From: Aequorivita sublithincola DSM 14238
Lineage (GTDB): Bacteria > Bacteroidota > Bacteroidia > Flavobacteriales > Flavobacteriaceae
DNA length: 64,000 bases
NCBI RefSeq assembly: GCF_000265385.1
Contig: NC_018013.1
Coordinates: 833,001-897,000, forward strand
Direction of reading: 5' to 3'
Shown here: piece after piece, positions 26,268-35,690 of the stretch
How positions within the stretch are numbered: position 1 is the first letter of the stretch
Layout of the letters: each line of letters begins with the position of its first letter
Position numbers and translations under genes: made by a program
Notes under the pieces: model-generated
Database searches by the model: none
The model's input: the letters and a program-made list of their open reading frames with translations, nothing else
What the model was told of the DNA's origin: nothing

Positions 26268-28860
26268 TTCCCTATTGCATACATACAGAAAATCTTATTG
26301 TATTTTATTATTTACAATACTTTCCGTTTTTACACTACAGGCACAGCAAAAAGAACTTGATAGCGGTGACAAATACACCATAAATAAAATAACCGTTTCT
26401 GGAGCCCAGAGCTACAACGAACAAACTGTTATTGCTTTTACTGGTCTTAAAAAAGGTGACCGAATTTATATTCCAGGCGAAAAATTGAGTCAAGTAACCA
26501 AAAAACTTTGGGAGCAAAACCTTTTTAGTGATATCGCTTTTTATGTAACTAACATAGATGGCGATTCTGTAGATTTGGAACTATATATTGTAGAATTACC
26601 AAAACTTCACGAGGTAACCATCACGGGGCAAGGTGTACGTAAGGCAAAGCGTAAGGAAATAATTAAGGATAACGACCTTACGGCTGGGACAAAAATCACA
26701 GAAAACCTAATTACTACCACAAAAAATTACATCACAAACAAGTATAAAAAAGATGGCTTTTTTAATACAGATGTTACTGTTACGACCACACCATTTAAAG
26801 ATTCTACTGGTGTAGAGATTTCTAAAAACATGCTTATTGACGTAAATAGAGGAAAGCGTGTTAAAGTGAAAGAAATTAATTTTGAAGGAAAAGAACATTT
26901 CACTGATGCTAAATTGCGTCGTTCGTTGAAAAAAATTAAACGAAAAAACTTTTTCCGTGTTTGGAAGCGTTCAAAGTTTACCGAAGAAGGATTTGAGGAA
27001 GACAGAGCATCACTTCTTAAGAAATACAAATCAAGCGGATATCGCGATGCACGTATTCTTAGTGACACTTTGAGAATTCTTGACAAAAAGAATATAGCTC
27101 TCGATATTAAACTAGAAGAAGGAGACAAATATTATTTTGGAGATATAAAATTTATCGGAAATAGCGTATTTACAGATAGTCAATTACGTCAAGTATTAGG
27201 AATAAAAAAAGGTGAAGTTTACAATGGCGTTTTGTTGCAAGAACGTATTGCAGACGATTCAGCACCTGATGCAGAAGATATTACCAATCTTTATCAAAAC
27301 AACGGGTATCTTGCCGCACGTATTAACCCTGTGGAAGTAGCCGTTCGCAACGATACTATAGATTTTGAAATCAGGATTATTGAGCGCAGTCTTTTTTACT
27401 TTGACCATGTTACGGTTGTAGGAAACGATCGAACCAACGACCATGTTATTTATAGAGAATTAAGAACTCGTCCAGGCCAAAAATACAGTAAACGCGATGT
27501 TGTTAGAACAATTCGTGAATTGGGACAATTAGGCTTCTTCGACCCAGAACAACTGAAACCAGATTTCAAAAAAGTAGATGAAAACAACGGTCTTGTTGAC
27601 TTAGAATATTCTCTAGTTGAAAAAGGTTCTAGTCAAGTTGAACTGCAAGGAGGTTATGGCGGTGGAGGCTTTGTGGGAACGCTAGGTCTTTCGTTTAAAA
27701 ACTTTTCACTTAACAATATTTTCAACTTAAAATCATACAGACCACTACCAATGGGAGACGGTCAGCAACTATCCATTAGAGCCCAAGCTAGTGGCTACTA
27801 TCAAACCTATAGCTTATCGCTTACCGAGCCTTGGCTGGGAGGAAAAAGACCTGTACAATTATCAACGTCTTTCTCTCATACCATCCAGAATTTTTATGAT
27901 TATAACAACAGAAGAGCAGATAAATCAAGAAGTTTCACCATTACAGGTGGTTCTGTAGGTCTTGCTAAAAAAGTAAAATGGCCAGATGATTATTTTGTTT
28001 GGTCCAACGCGCTTAGTTTCCAACATTACAACCTTAATAATTACAACACAGGATTGTTCACCTTTGGAGATGGGTATTCAAACAACTTGGCATATACTAT
28101 AGGTATTAGCAGAAATAACACTGCTACCAACCCTATTTATCCTACCCAAGGTTCTGACTTCAGTCTAACTGCAAAAATGACACTTCCGTATTCTGCATTT
28201 AATAGTGTAAACTATAAATCTTTGGCTGAAGATAGAGCGTTACAGGAAGGAATAATCAATAATACTTCCTCTAATTCAGCACAAGTTGTGAATGCTAGAG
28301 AAAGAAGGTCTTCTATAGATCAAGAGCGTTTTAAATGGTTAGAATACTATAAAATTAAATTCAAAGGAACATGGTACACTCGTATTTACGAAAAATTAGT
28401 GCTTCGTACCAATACTGAAATTGGATTCTTGGGAGCATACAACCAAGACCGTGGTGTTCCTCCATTTGAAAGATTTTTTGTAGGTGGTGATGGTATGGGA
28501 GCTTATAGTTTGGATGGTAGAGAGGCCATTGCTTTAAGAGGATATCCAAATCAATCTTTATCTGATCCAGACGGAAATACGATTTACAATAAATTTTCGT
28601 TAGAGGTAAGATATCCAATTACTTTAGCACAGATGGCATCCATCTATGTGCTTGGTTTTGCGGAAGGTGGAGCATCCTATAGTGGATTCAAAGATTACAA
28701 TCCTTTTGAGTTAAAGCGTGCAGCTGGCGCAGGATTACGTATATTTATGCCTCAATTTGGATTATTAGGCATCGATTTTGGTTATGGATTCGACCCTGTT
28801 TTGGGAGGAACAGAGCCACATGGATGGAAAACTAGTTTTATAATTGGACAGTCATTTTAA
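26248..28860 (+). CDS. bamA: Outer membrane assembly factor BamA
   Basis: 870 residues from a GTG at 26248. No in-frame ATG precedes the signal peptide (CILLFTILSVFTLQAQ); TTG 26236 and TTG 26275 are the alternatives, and all overlap or nearly overlap the uppS stop. Five POTRA domains span about residues 40-430, and the Omp85 barrel follows, with the lid-loop motif near RGYPNQSLSD (VRGF/Y-type) and a terminal aromatic (SFIIGQSF). It inserts barrel proteins into the outer membrane. Translational coupling to uppS is likely. Confidence 0.95.
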   Translation: MNNLNNSSLLHTYRKSYCILLFTILSVFTLQAQQKELDSGDKYTINKITVSGAQSYNEQTVIAFTGLKKGDRIYIPGEKLSQVTKKLWEQNLFSDIAFYVTNIDGDSVDLELYIVELPKLHEVTITGQGVRKAKRKEIIKDNDLTAGTKITENLITTTKNYITNKYKKDGFFNTDVTVTTTPFKDSTGVEISKNMLIDVNRGKRVKVKEINFEGKEHFTDAKLRRSLKKIKRKNFFRVWKRSKFTEEGFEEDRASLLKKYKSSGYRDARILSDTLRILDKKNIALDIKLEEGDKYYFGDIKFIGNSVFTDSQLRQVLGIKKGEVYNGVLLQERIADDSAPDAEDITNLYQNNGYLAARINPVEVAVRNDTIDFEIRIIERSLFYFDHVTVVGNDRTNDHVIYRELRTRPGQKYSKRDVVRTIRELGQLGFFDPEQLKPDFKKVDENNGLVDLEYSLVEKGSSQVELQGGYGGGGFVGTLGLSFKNFSLNNIFNLKSYRPLPMGDGQQLSIRAQASGYYQTYSLSLTEPWLGGKRPVQLSTSFSHTIQNFYDYNNRRADKSRSFTITGGSVGLAKKVKWPDDYFVWSNALSFQHYNLNNYNTGLFTFGDGYSNNLAYTIGISRNNTATNPIYPTQGSDFSLTAKMTLPYSAFNSVNYKSLAEDRALQEGIINNTSSNSAQVVNARERRSSIDQERFKWLEYYKIKFKGTWYTRIYEKLVLRTNTEIGFLGAYNQDRGVPPFERFFVGGDGMGAYSLDGREAIALRGYPNQSLSDPDGNTIYNKFSLEVRYPITLAQMASIYVLGFAEGGASYSGFKDYNPFELKRAAGAGLRIFMPQFGLLGIDFGYGFDPVLGGTEPHGWKTSFIIGQSF

Positions 28861-28899
28861 AAACTGGCACGATATTTTCTTAAACAACAACCAAATAAT

Positions 28900-29754
28900 A
28901 TGAAGACAAAAAAAATACTCTTTTTCACAATTGCCGTTTTTTGCTTCACCTTCATGGCCGAAGCTCAAAGAGGCGTTCGTATAGGATATATTGATATGGA
29001 ATATATCTTAGAAAGCGTTCCTGAATACAAAGAAGCTTCCATACAATTAGAAGGGAAGGTACAACGCTGGAAACAGGACATCGAAAAAAAACAAAAGGAA
29101 ATTGATCAAATGAAATTGAACCTTGCTAATGAAAGGGTTCTTTTAACGAAAGAATTGATTGACGAACGCGAAGAAGAAGTAAAAATTAAAGAAGACGAAA
29201 TGCTTCAATACCAACAAGACCGTTTTGGTCCAAATGGTGATTTGATGATCCAGAGAAGACAGTTGGTTCAACCAATTCAGGATCAGGTTTTCAATATTGT
29301 TCAGGAAGTTGCAGAAAACAAAAAGTATGATTTCATCTTTGATAAATCTGCAGATGTTGTTATGCTCTTCGCTGCAAAAAGAAACGACATCAGCGATTTA
29401 GTACTTAGAAGCATTGAACGCGCTGGAAGAAGAGTACAGGCCGCAGACAAGAAAGAAAAACGCGAAATCGAACAACGCGATAAACTTTCACTTGAAGAAG
29501 AAGGAGTTGTTACCGAAAAGGAAAAGGCAGTTCAGGAAAAACAAGAGGAACGCGAAAAGATTGTTGAAGCTAAAAAATCTGAGCGTGAAGATATGATGGC
29601 TCAACGTCAAATAGAGCGCGATTCACTGCGAGCTGTGAAAAAAGCAGAATTTGATTTGCGACGTCAAAAAATTATTGAAGAAAGAGAACAAAGAAAAGAT
29701 TCCATATTAAACGCCCGTCAAAATCAAAACAATACTCCAAAAGGAGACGGTTAA
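28900..29754 (+). CDS. OmpH/Skp-family periplasmic chaperone with a long coiled-coil tail
   Basis: 284 residues. Signal peptide ends near MAEAQ. The OmpH/Skp core (residues 25-165) opens IGYIDMEYILESVPEYKEA, and then a highly charged Glu/Lys/Arg coiled coil of about 110 residues follows, which usual Skp proteins of about 160 residues lack. It lies 39 bp after bamA, so it probably carries barrel proteins to BamA. A second, normal-length homologue follows. Confidence 0.9.
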   Translation: MKTKKILFFTIAVFCFTFMAEAQRGVRIGYIDMEYILESVPEYKEASIQLEGKVQRWKQDIEKKQKEIDQMKLNLANERVLLTKELIDEREEEVKIKEDEMLQYQQDRFGPNGDLMIQRRQLVQPIQDQVFNIVQEVAENKKYDFIFDKSADVVMLFAAKRNDISDLVLRSIERAGRRVQAADKKEKREIEQRDKLSLEEEGVVTEKEKAVQEKQEEREKIVEAKKSEREDMMAQRQIERDSLRAVKKAEFDLRRQKIIEEREQRKDSILNARQNQNNTPKGDG

Positions 29755-29833
29755 TTGTTAAAGATAATAGCTTAAATCATTAATACCTTTTTTTTAAATA
29801 AATAACACTTAAATAAATTAAATACACTTACAA

Positions 29834-30343
29834 ATGAAAAAAATGAAAACGTTACTAGTTGCAATTGTACTTTTCGTAGGAGCAACAAGTTTTATGAACG
29901 CTCAATCCAAAATAGCACATATCAATGCTCAGGAACTAATTGAATCTATGCCAGATTACAAAGCTGCACAAGGTCAATTGGAAAAGGTTCAAAAGACGTA
30001 TGACACAGAGATCAAAGCGATGGCTAAGGAATTAGATACTAAAGCCAAGCAATACGATGGTGAAGCTTCAACAAAAAGTGATGAAGAAAACCAAAAAAGA
30101 TTCCAAGAAATTCAAGGAATGCAAGAAAACATCCAAGCTTACAGACAACAAGCTCTTCAGGATCTAGACAAGAAAAGAACAGATATTTTCAAGCCAATTC
30201 TTGAAAAAGCACAAGCTACAATACAAAAAGTAGCTAAGGCCCAAGGATTTCAATATGTATTGGATTCTACCGTAGGTAGCGGCGTTATCCTTGCAGATGG
30301 TAAAGACCTTATGGCTGATGTTAAGAAAGATTTAGGAATGTAA
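29834..30343 (+). CDS. OmpH/Skp-family periplasmic chaperone
   Basis: 169 residues, standard length. Signal peptide ends near FMNAQS; the mature protein begins KIAHINAQELIESMPDYKAAQ and has a long helical arm rich in Gln, Lys and Glu (about 45-125). It is a paralogue of the preceding gene and is followed by a strong terminator, so it closes the bamA transcription unit. Confidence 0.92.
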   Translation: MKKMKTLLVAIVLFVGATSFMNAQSKIAHINAQELIESMPDYKAAQGQLEKVQKTYDTEIKAMAKELDTKAKQYDGEASTKSDEENQKRFQEIQGMQENIQAYRQQALQDLDKKRTDIFKPILEKAQATIQKVAKAQGFQYVLDSTVGSGVILADGKDLMADVKKDLGM

Positions 30344-30369
30344 TTCTTTTTACAACTATAAATTTTAAA

Positions 30370-30398
30370 AACTGCCCGTTAATCGCGGGCAGTTTTTT
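30370..30398 (+). terminator. Terminator after the ompH pair
   Basis: Arms ACTGCCCG and CGGGCAGT pair perfectly around a 7-nt loop, followed by seven or more T. It lies between the second ompH (stop 30343) and murI (start 30436). Confidence 0.88.
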
Positions 30399-30435
30399 TA
30401 TGCCCTAATTTGAAGTATTTAGCTATTTTTACTTG

Positions 30436-31227
30436 ATGGATAAAAATAATCCCATAGGCGTTTTTGATTCTGGTGTTGGGGGTTCCTCTATTTGGCAGGA
30501 AATCCATAAACTGCTTCCGTTTGAAAATGTTATTTATCTAGCAGACAGCAAAAATGCACCTTACGGAAATAAATCTTCAGAAGAAATAATCGCTCTCAGC
30601 ATCAAAAATGTTGAAAAATTACGGGAATTAGATTGCAAAATAATCGTGGTAGCTTGCAATACTGCAACCACCAACGCAGTCTGGACACTTCGAGAAAATT
30701 ATAAAATTCCTATTATAGGTATAGAACCAGCTATTAAACCAGCGGCGCTTCAAACCACTTCAAAAAGCGTCGGAATCTTAGCTACAAAAGGAACACTCAG
30801 CAGCACACTTTTTAGCAAAACGGCAAAGGAATTTACAAAGGATATAAGCGTAGTCGAAATTATTGGAGAAGGGCTTGTTCTTTTAATTGAAGCTGGAAAA
30901 CTTGATAGTCCAGAAATGATTTCTCTTTTGAAAACACACACCAAACCAATGATTGAAGCCAATATAGATTACCTGGTTTTGGGCTGCAGCCACTATCCGT
31001 ACCTCATTCCGCAGTTGAAAAAAATACTTCCTGAAAACGTAAAAATCATCGATTCCGGCGAAGCTGTTGCGCGACAAACAAAAACCGTACTACAAAGTTT
31101 AAATTTACTCCGTGAAGAAAACACAACCCCTAAACTTCAGTTTTATACAAATGCAGAAACTGATACTCTAAAATTATTGCTGAAAGATTTTGCTGAAAAA
31201 ATTTCTATAGAAAAACGCGATTTTTAA
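30436..31227 (+). CDS. murI: Glutamate racemase
   Basis: 263 residues from ATG 30436; a TTG immediately before it is less likely. The first catalytic Cys lies in VVACNTATT (about residue 74) and the second in LGCSHYPYL (about 185). IGVFDSGVGGSS is the N-terminal family signature. It supplies D-glutamate for peptidoglycan and lies just downstream of the envelope-biogenesis operon, separated by a terminator. Confidence 0.96.
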   Translation: MDKNNPIGVFDSGVGGSSIWQEIHKLLPFENVIYLADSKNAPYGNKSSEEIIALSIKNVEKLRELDCKIIVVACNTATTNAVWTLRENYKIPIIGIEPAIKPAALQTTSKSVGILATKGTLSSTLFSKTAKEFTKDISVVEIIGEGLVLLIEAGKLDSPEMISLLKTHTKPMIEANIDYLVLGCSHYPYLIPQLKKILPENVKIIDSGEAVARQTKTVLQSLNLLREENTTPKLQFYTNAETDTLKLLLKDFAEKISIEKRDF

Positions 31228-31230
31228 AAC

Positions 31231-31253
31231 TACCCGCTACCCTCTACCCTCTA
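31231..31253. repeat. Heptamer tandem repeat TACCCTC
   Basis: TACCCGC (31231-31237), TACCCTC (31238-31244), TACCCTC (31245-31251), then TA. It fills almost all of the 30-bp space between convergent murI and the carbonic anhydrase-like gene, where no hairpin terminator is seen. Confidence 0.7.
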
Positions 31254-31257
31254 AAAA

Positions 31258-31767
31258 CTATTTAAACCACGAAGAATACATCACATAATTATTGGCGATG
31301 CGTTCAATTTCGCCTTTGGTAAGTTCTGGACTTATATCCTTAATTTTTTTAGCAGGAATTCCTGCGTAAATACTTCCACTCTCGACCCTTGTATTTTTTG
31401 AAACTACAGCTCCTGCGGCAATAATCGTATTACTTTCCACTACACAATCGTCCATAACAATGCTTCCCATACCAATCAAAACATTGTCGTGAATGGTGCA
31501 ACCGTGAACTATGGCGTTATGACCAATCGAAACGTTATTTCCTATAGTTGTTGGCGAAGTTTTATACGTTGCGTGAATTACAGCGCCATCCTGCACGTTC
31601 ACTTTATTGCCCATTTTGATGAAATGTACGTCACCACGAATCACGGCATTGAACCAGACACTGCACTCGTTGCCCATAACCACATCGCCAACAATAGTCG
31701 CGTTTTCAGCTATAAAGCAATCTTCAGGTATTTGAGGGTGTTTTCCGTTTACTGGTTTTATTATCAT
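31258..31767 (-). CDS. Gamma-carbonic anhydrase-like hexapeptide-repeat protein
   Basis: 169 residues, left-handed beta helix built of hexapeptide repeats (residues 10-140). The three His of the gamma-class metal site are recognisable in VIHATY and IGHNAIVHG. The protein resembles YrdA/PaaY. Known members are trimeric metalloproteins, some with carbonic anhydrase activity and some with thioesterase or unknown roles, so I do not commit to a reaction. Cytoplasmic. Confidence 0.85.
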   Translation of the reverse strand: MIIKPVNGKHPQIPEDCFIAENATIVGDVVMGNECSVWFNAVIRGDVHFIKMGNKVNVQDGAVIHATYKTSPTTIGNNVSIGHNAIVHGCTIHDNVLIGMGSIVMDDCVVESNTIIAAGAVVSKNTRVESGSIYAGIPAKKIKDISPELTKGEIERIANNYVMYSSWFK

Positions 31768-31837
31768 ATTTTCTGGTTTTTGGTTTCTGGCCTCTTAAAT
31801 AAATAACTTGTCTCGTAGTTCAATTCTTATAATATTT

Positions 31838-32476
31838 TCATGATACCCAGAGGTTTATTTCAGTCAATATTTTCCACTTTCCTTTTATCATTTCAAAAAT
31901 GACTATGCTTCCAGAACCACATAAACTTCCACAATGAATTCCATAATAAGTAGCTGCAAATTGTCCTTTGTAATTAACTTGTGAGAATTCGACAACTTTA
32001 TTTGTTCCGTATTTTCTTTCAATTCGTTTCCAAGCTTTTCGTAAAGACCTATATCTTCCAAAGTACGAACTAAACTTTCTATCTGTAATTGATTTAATTT
32101 CGATTAATGGTTTTTCCAATAATTCCGATTTAATTTTTGGATGTTCAGATTTGTCAGACGTTAATTGAGTAATTACATTTCTTAAATCTTTTTCTTTAAT
32201 AATTCTTTTTAAAAATGTTGTGTCTTTGTAGGTCATACTATAAAGCATACTCAAATCTGATTTTGTAATCGTATCAGTTTTATGGTCAAGAATTTCGTAG
32301 TTTCCATCAAATTCATCCATAAATTGTTCAATCAATACAATCTTTTCCTTTTCAGATTTATTTCCCAATTCCAAGCGTTGAGTTAAAATCAAAGAATATA
32401 TTTCATAATCATCATCCCTCGTTTGAGAAAATAATAATTGAGAAAAAAATATTATTAACGCTAGTAGTTTCTTCAA
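31838..32476 (-). CDS. Secreted protein of unknown function (TTG start)
   Basis: 212 residues. The first codon is TTG; an in-frame TAG lies five codons further upstream and no ATG is available before the middle of the protein. A signal peptide (KKLLALIIFFSQLLFSQ) begins directly after it, which fixes the start. The mature part is mostly helical, then ends in a beta-rich segment with Cys in GIHCGSLCGSG and a closing KGKWKILTEINLWVS. I do not recognise a family. It is downstream of the LytTR regulator by 31 bp on the same strand and may be co-transcribed. Confidence 0.65.
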   Translation of the reverse strand: MKKLLALIIFFSQLLFSQTRDDDYEIYSLILTQRLELGNKSEKEKIVLIEQFMDEFDGNYEILDHKTDTITKSDLSMLYSMTYKDTTFLKRIIKEKDLRNVITQLTSDKSEHPKIKSELLEKPLIEIKSITDRKFSSYFGRYRSLRKAWKRIERKYGTNKVVEFSQVNYKGQFAATYYGIHCGSLCGSGSIVIFEMIKGKWKILTEINLWVS

Positions 32477-32507
32477 AATTATTAATATCTAAAATTTGAT
32501 TATTATT

Positions 32508-33239
32508 TTATCCAAAATAAGCTAACAAATCCTTCTTCCTTGAAGGACTCACCATTATTTCTTTCCCGCTGGAAAGAACTACGCTTCCTCCTTTTCCTTT
32601 TTTGTATTCCGTGATTTCATTCACATTTACCAGATAGGATTTATGAACTCTTGCAAAACCATTTTCTGAAAGGGAATCTTCAAAATATTTCAAGGTTTTG
32701 CTCACCAATCGCTTTCCAACTTTTAAATGAATCTGCGTGTAATTATCATCGGCCTGGCAATACAATATATCTTCCATCTGAAGCACTTCAAAACCATTTT
32801 GCAAAGGAATTGTAATCTTCCCAACAACTTGCGTCTGGAGCGGCTTTAAAATGGAATTCTGAAGATTGTTTTCCTTTTCCTTTATTTCATTCACATAATC
32901 TACGGCTTCTATCAACTTATCTATGGAAATTGGTTTCAGCAAATAATAGGAAGCGTGTGCGTTTAAAGCATCCATTGCGTAATGATTGTAGGCCGTTACA
33001 AAAATGGTTTCAAACTGCCTATCGCCTACTTTGTCCAGCAAATCGAAAGCATTTCCGTAAGGCATTTCTACATCCAGAAAAACTACATCCAAATCGTTTT
33101 TTCTGATTAAGACCAGGGCTTCATCTACATTTGCAGCTTCACCTTTCAACACTATATTTGGACAGTATTTTACCAAATAATTCCGTAGAATTTCACGGCT
33201 GGTTTCTTCATCTTCTACAATTATTGCGTTTAGTTTCAT
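32508..33239 (-). CDS. LytTR-type response regulator
   Basis: 243 residues. Receiver domain (1-120): acidic pair VEDEE, phosphoacceptor Asp56 in VVFLDVEMP, and Lys in YYLLKPIS. The LytTR DNA-binding domain (about 140-243) includes CQADDNYTQIHL and FARVHKSYLVN. It lies 51 bp downstream of a histidine kinase gene of the LytS/YehU type, so the two probably form a two-component system. The target genes are not evident. Confidence 0.93.
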   Translation of the reverse strand: MKLNAIIVEDEETSREILRNYLVKYCPNIVLKGEAANVDEALVLIRKNDLDVVFLDVEMPYGNAFDLLDKVGDRQFETIFVTAYNHYAMDALNAHASYYLLKPISIDKLIEAVDYVNEIKEKENNLQNSILKPLQTQVVGKITIPLQNGFEVLQMEDILYCQADDNYTQIHLKVGKRLVSKTLKYFEDSLSENGFARVHKSYLVNVNEITEYKKGKGGSVVLSSGKEIMVSPSRKKDLLAYFG

Positions 33240-33252
33240 ATTCCATTATTTA

Positions 33253-33283
33253 ATCCTTCCAGCGTTTAAAACGCTGGAAGGAT
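33253..33283. repeat. 31-bp perfect palindrome between kinase and regulator
   Basis: Arms of 15 bp (ATCCTTCCAGCGTTT and its exact complement) flank one central A. GC-richer than its surroundings and with no T tract on either side, so it does not look like a terminator. It may be a REP-type dispersed palindrome; it could also weaken or buffer transcription from kinase to regulator. Confidence 0.75.
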
Positions 33284-33290
33284 TTATTCA

Positions 33291-35483
33291 TTAGTCTTTC
33301 TTTAAAATTAGTTCCACTTTGGTTCCTTCGCTATTATCGAAAACGTTTTCCACTTTCACATCAACTTTGTCTCTGTACATATCGTTCAAAATTGCGATAC
33401 GTTTTTGAGTATTGCCCATTCCCTTGGACTTCTGTTTCTTCTGGTTTTCGGTTTTGAATTCTTTGGATTTTGAACGACCAATTCCATCATCAATTATGGA
33501 AATTTTTATTGTTTCTGAATTAATTTGCTGAAAGTTAATTTCTAACAAACCCATTTCATCTTTATATCGAAGTCCGTGCCACACGGCATTTTCCACGTAT
33601 GGCTGAAGCAACATTGGCGGTATTACAAACTCATTCAAGTTTATTTTTTCGTCCACAGTAATTTTATAGTTGAACTTATCTTTAAATCTGAAATGCTCCA
33701 ACTTTACATAAAGTTCTAATAATTCAATTTCGTTTTCCAAAGGAATAAAATCTTCCTCGCTATTCTCCAAAACCGAACGCATTAACAACGAAAAATCGGT
33801 CAAATATTTATTGGCAGCACGTTCATCATTTACCGCAATAAAACTATTTACGGAATTTAACGCATTAAATATAAAATGAGGATTCATCTGCGACCGAAGC
33901 GATTTCAATGCCAAAACATTATTCGCGAACTTCTGCTGTTTTATGTTTTTATACTGTGTGTAGGCAGCAAAAAACAATAACAAAACAATCAGAATCAAAG
34001 AACCAATAATCCATTTTTGAATGCGGTCATTCTTTTGAATAAGTTCTTGGTTTTCAAAAGCAAGTTTGTAGCGACTTTCATTTAATTTTCGGTCGTTTTC
34101 AAGACTTGCGATTCGGTTTTGCTTCTGGGTTACCTCTTTGCTAAAACGCGCGGCTTGGCTAATTTCCTGTTCCTTTTTAATGTATAATTCGTCCACAACC
34201 TCAACATATCGCTGATAACTTTCGGTTGCTTTATCAAACTCACCAATGTCTCGGTAAATCTCGGAAAGCTTTCTTACTGCGTCTTTTTGAACAATTAAAT
34301 CTTCTTTCTTGTCTGCTTCAGCAATACTTTTTTCGAGATATGGAATTGCTTGTTTATACTTTTCTTGCGCCACAAAAGCATTTGCGATTTTATAGTTTTG
34401 GCGTTGGGACGAAAGGGCTTCATCGTCAACTGTAACGCCTTTATCCATTGAATTCAGTTCCTCCAAAGTTTCTTCACGAAGCTGAATTTCTTTCTCGTAT
34501 TCGCGGTTTTGATTGTAAAAATCTGCCACCTTATTTTTTTCTGAAACTGCGCGCTGTTTGTTTTCTTTTTTTGCAAGTTTCAAGGAATTGTCAAAATAAC
34601 TTTCTGCTTCATTCAGCGCGCCACTTTGGGCATAAGCTTCACCTATCTTAGAATTTAAGTTCGTAATTTTCGGAATAATCTTATTATCCTTGGCCGTATC
34701 TAACGCTTTTTGATAATTGAAAACACTTTTCACGCCATCGTCAATAGCTTTATAAGTATCTCCCAAACCTTCATAAACTTCAACTTTTTGATAAGCTGAA
34801 AGATTTGCATTCAACAATTTTTGAAAAGCTGAAATGCTTTCCTGATAGTTTTTATTCTGCGCAAAAGCTTTCGCCAGTTTTATAGAAACATCAGTATTTT
34901 TAATGCTTTGAAGACTTTGTTTATAGTTATCCACTGCCAAATCTGGCTGATTCCAAAATAAATTAATATCGCCCAAAGTTTCAAAAGCCAGACTATTTTC
35001 CTTTGTTGAAATAGTTTTACCTCGTCTTGGTTCCAGAGCTTTAGTGATGAATTCAATACTTTTCTGTGCGTCTTTTTTCAGAAAAAATTTAGCAGAATCT
35101 AAATAGACATTAAAACTCGCTTGCTCTTTATTTTGAATTGTTTTAGCCAACTCAGGAGCGGCTTCAGGTTTTGCATTTTCAACCCGAACGGTTATAAACT
35201 CGTCGGATTTTATAGTGTAGTAAACCGTGAGGAAATCATCACTTTTTATAACAAGTTCGTCACCAATTTTTGCAGAAATAGCAAAGCTTCCCGAAAGATT
35301 GGTCGTAGTATATTGCCCTCCCAAAATCTCGACATTCACTTTTGAAAGCGGCATATTAGTTTCGCCATCCACCACTTCACCCCTAAGCATAAAAGATTTG
35401 GCTACCTGCCGCTTCACTTGCGCAAAACTTTCTGTAGAACCAAAAAAGGCAACTGCCAAAAAAAGAAAAAGAAGGTTTTTCAT
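33291..35483 (-). CDS. TPR-containing LytS/YehU-type sensor histidine kinase
   Basis: 730 residues from ATG 35483 (MKNLLFLFLAV); an upstream in-frame ATG adds 13 residues before the signal peptide. Signal peptide ends near SFAQ. A carboxypeptidase-regulatory-like beta domain (about 30-105, GEVVDGETNMPLSKVNVEI) precedes TPR repeats (about 130-430), a coiled coil, a membrane segment (about 490-510), and a His_kinase domain with the phosphoacceptor in QMNPHFIFNALN. An HATPase domain follows (YVENAVWHGLRYK, IIDDGIGR). Sensing is therefore periplasmic, through the TPR region. Its regulator is downstream. Confidence 0.9.
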   Translation of the reverse strand: MKNLLFLFLAVAFFGSTESFAQVKRQVAKSFMLRGEVVDGETNMPLSKVNVEILGGQYTTTNLSGSFAISAKIGDELVIKSDDFLTVYYTIKSDEFITVRVENAKPEAAPELAKTIQNKEQASFNVYLDSAKFFLKKDAQKSIEFITKALEPRRGKTISTKENSLAFETLGDINLFWNQPDLAVDNYKQSLQSIKNTDVSIKLAKAFAQNKNYQESISAFQKLLNANLSAYQKVEVYEGLGDTYKAIDDGVKSVFNYQKALDTAKDNKIIPKITNLNSKIGEAYAQSGALNEAESYFDNSLKLAKKENKQRAVSEKNKVADFYNQNREYEKEIQLREETLEELNSMDKGVTVDDEALSSQRQNYKIANAFVAQEKYKQAIPYLEKSIAEADKKEDLIVQKDAVRKLSEIYRDIGEFDKATESYQRYVEVVDELYIKKEQEISQAARFSKEVTQKQNRIASLENDRKLNESRYKLAFENQELIQKNDRIQKWIIGSLILIVLLLFFAAYTQYKNIKQQKFANNVLALKSLRSQMNPHFIFNALNSVNSFIAVNDERAANKYLTDFSLLMRSVLENSEEDFIPLENEIELLELYVKLEHFRFKDKFNYKITVDEKINLNEFVIPPMLLQPYVENAVWHGLRYKDEMGLLEINFQQINSETIKISIIDDGIGRSKSKEFKTENQKKQKSKGMGNTQKRIAILNDMYRDKVDVKVENVFDNSEGTKVELILKKD

Positions 35484-35690
35484 TTTGTATTTAAAACGGT
35501 AAACATACGCACTTTGGCTCAATGTCTAAAATTACGTTTTTATAAAATAGCTTCAGAAAAGGATTCAAATTAATACTTCCCTCAACCAAAAATAGTCTTT
35601 GCTGGTTGAAACTAGCCAAACCCTCAAAGTTGATTTTTTCAGAAATAAGTTCGCTTTAAGTTTATACCGTTGGAAAAAAATGGCGGAAGT

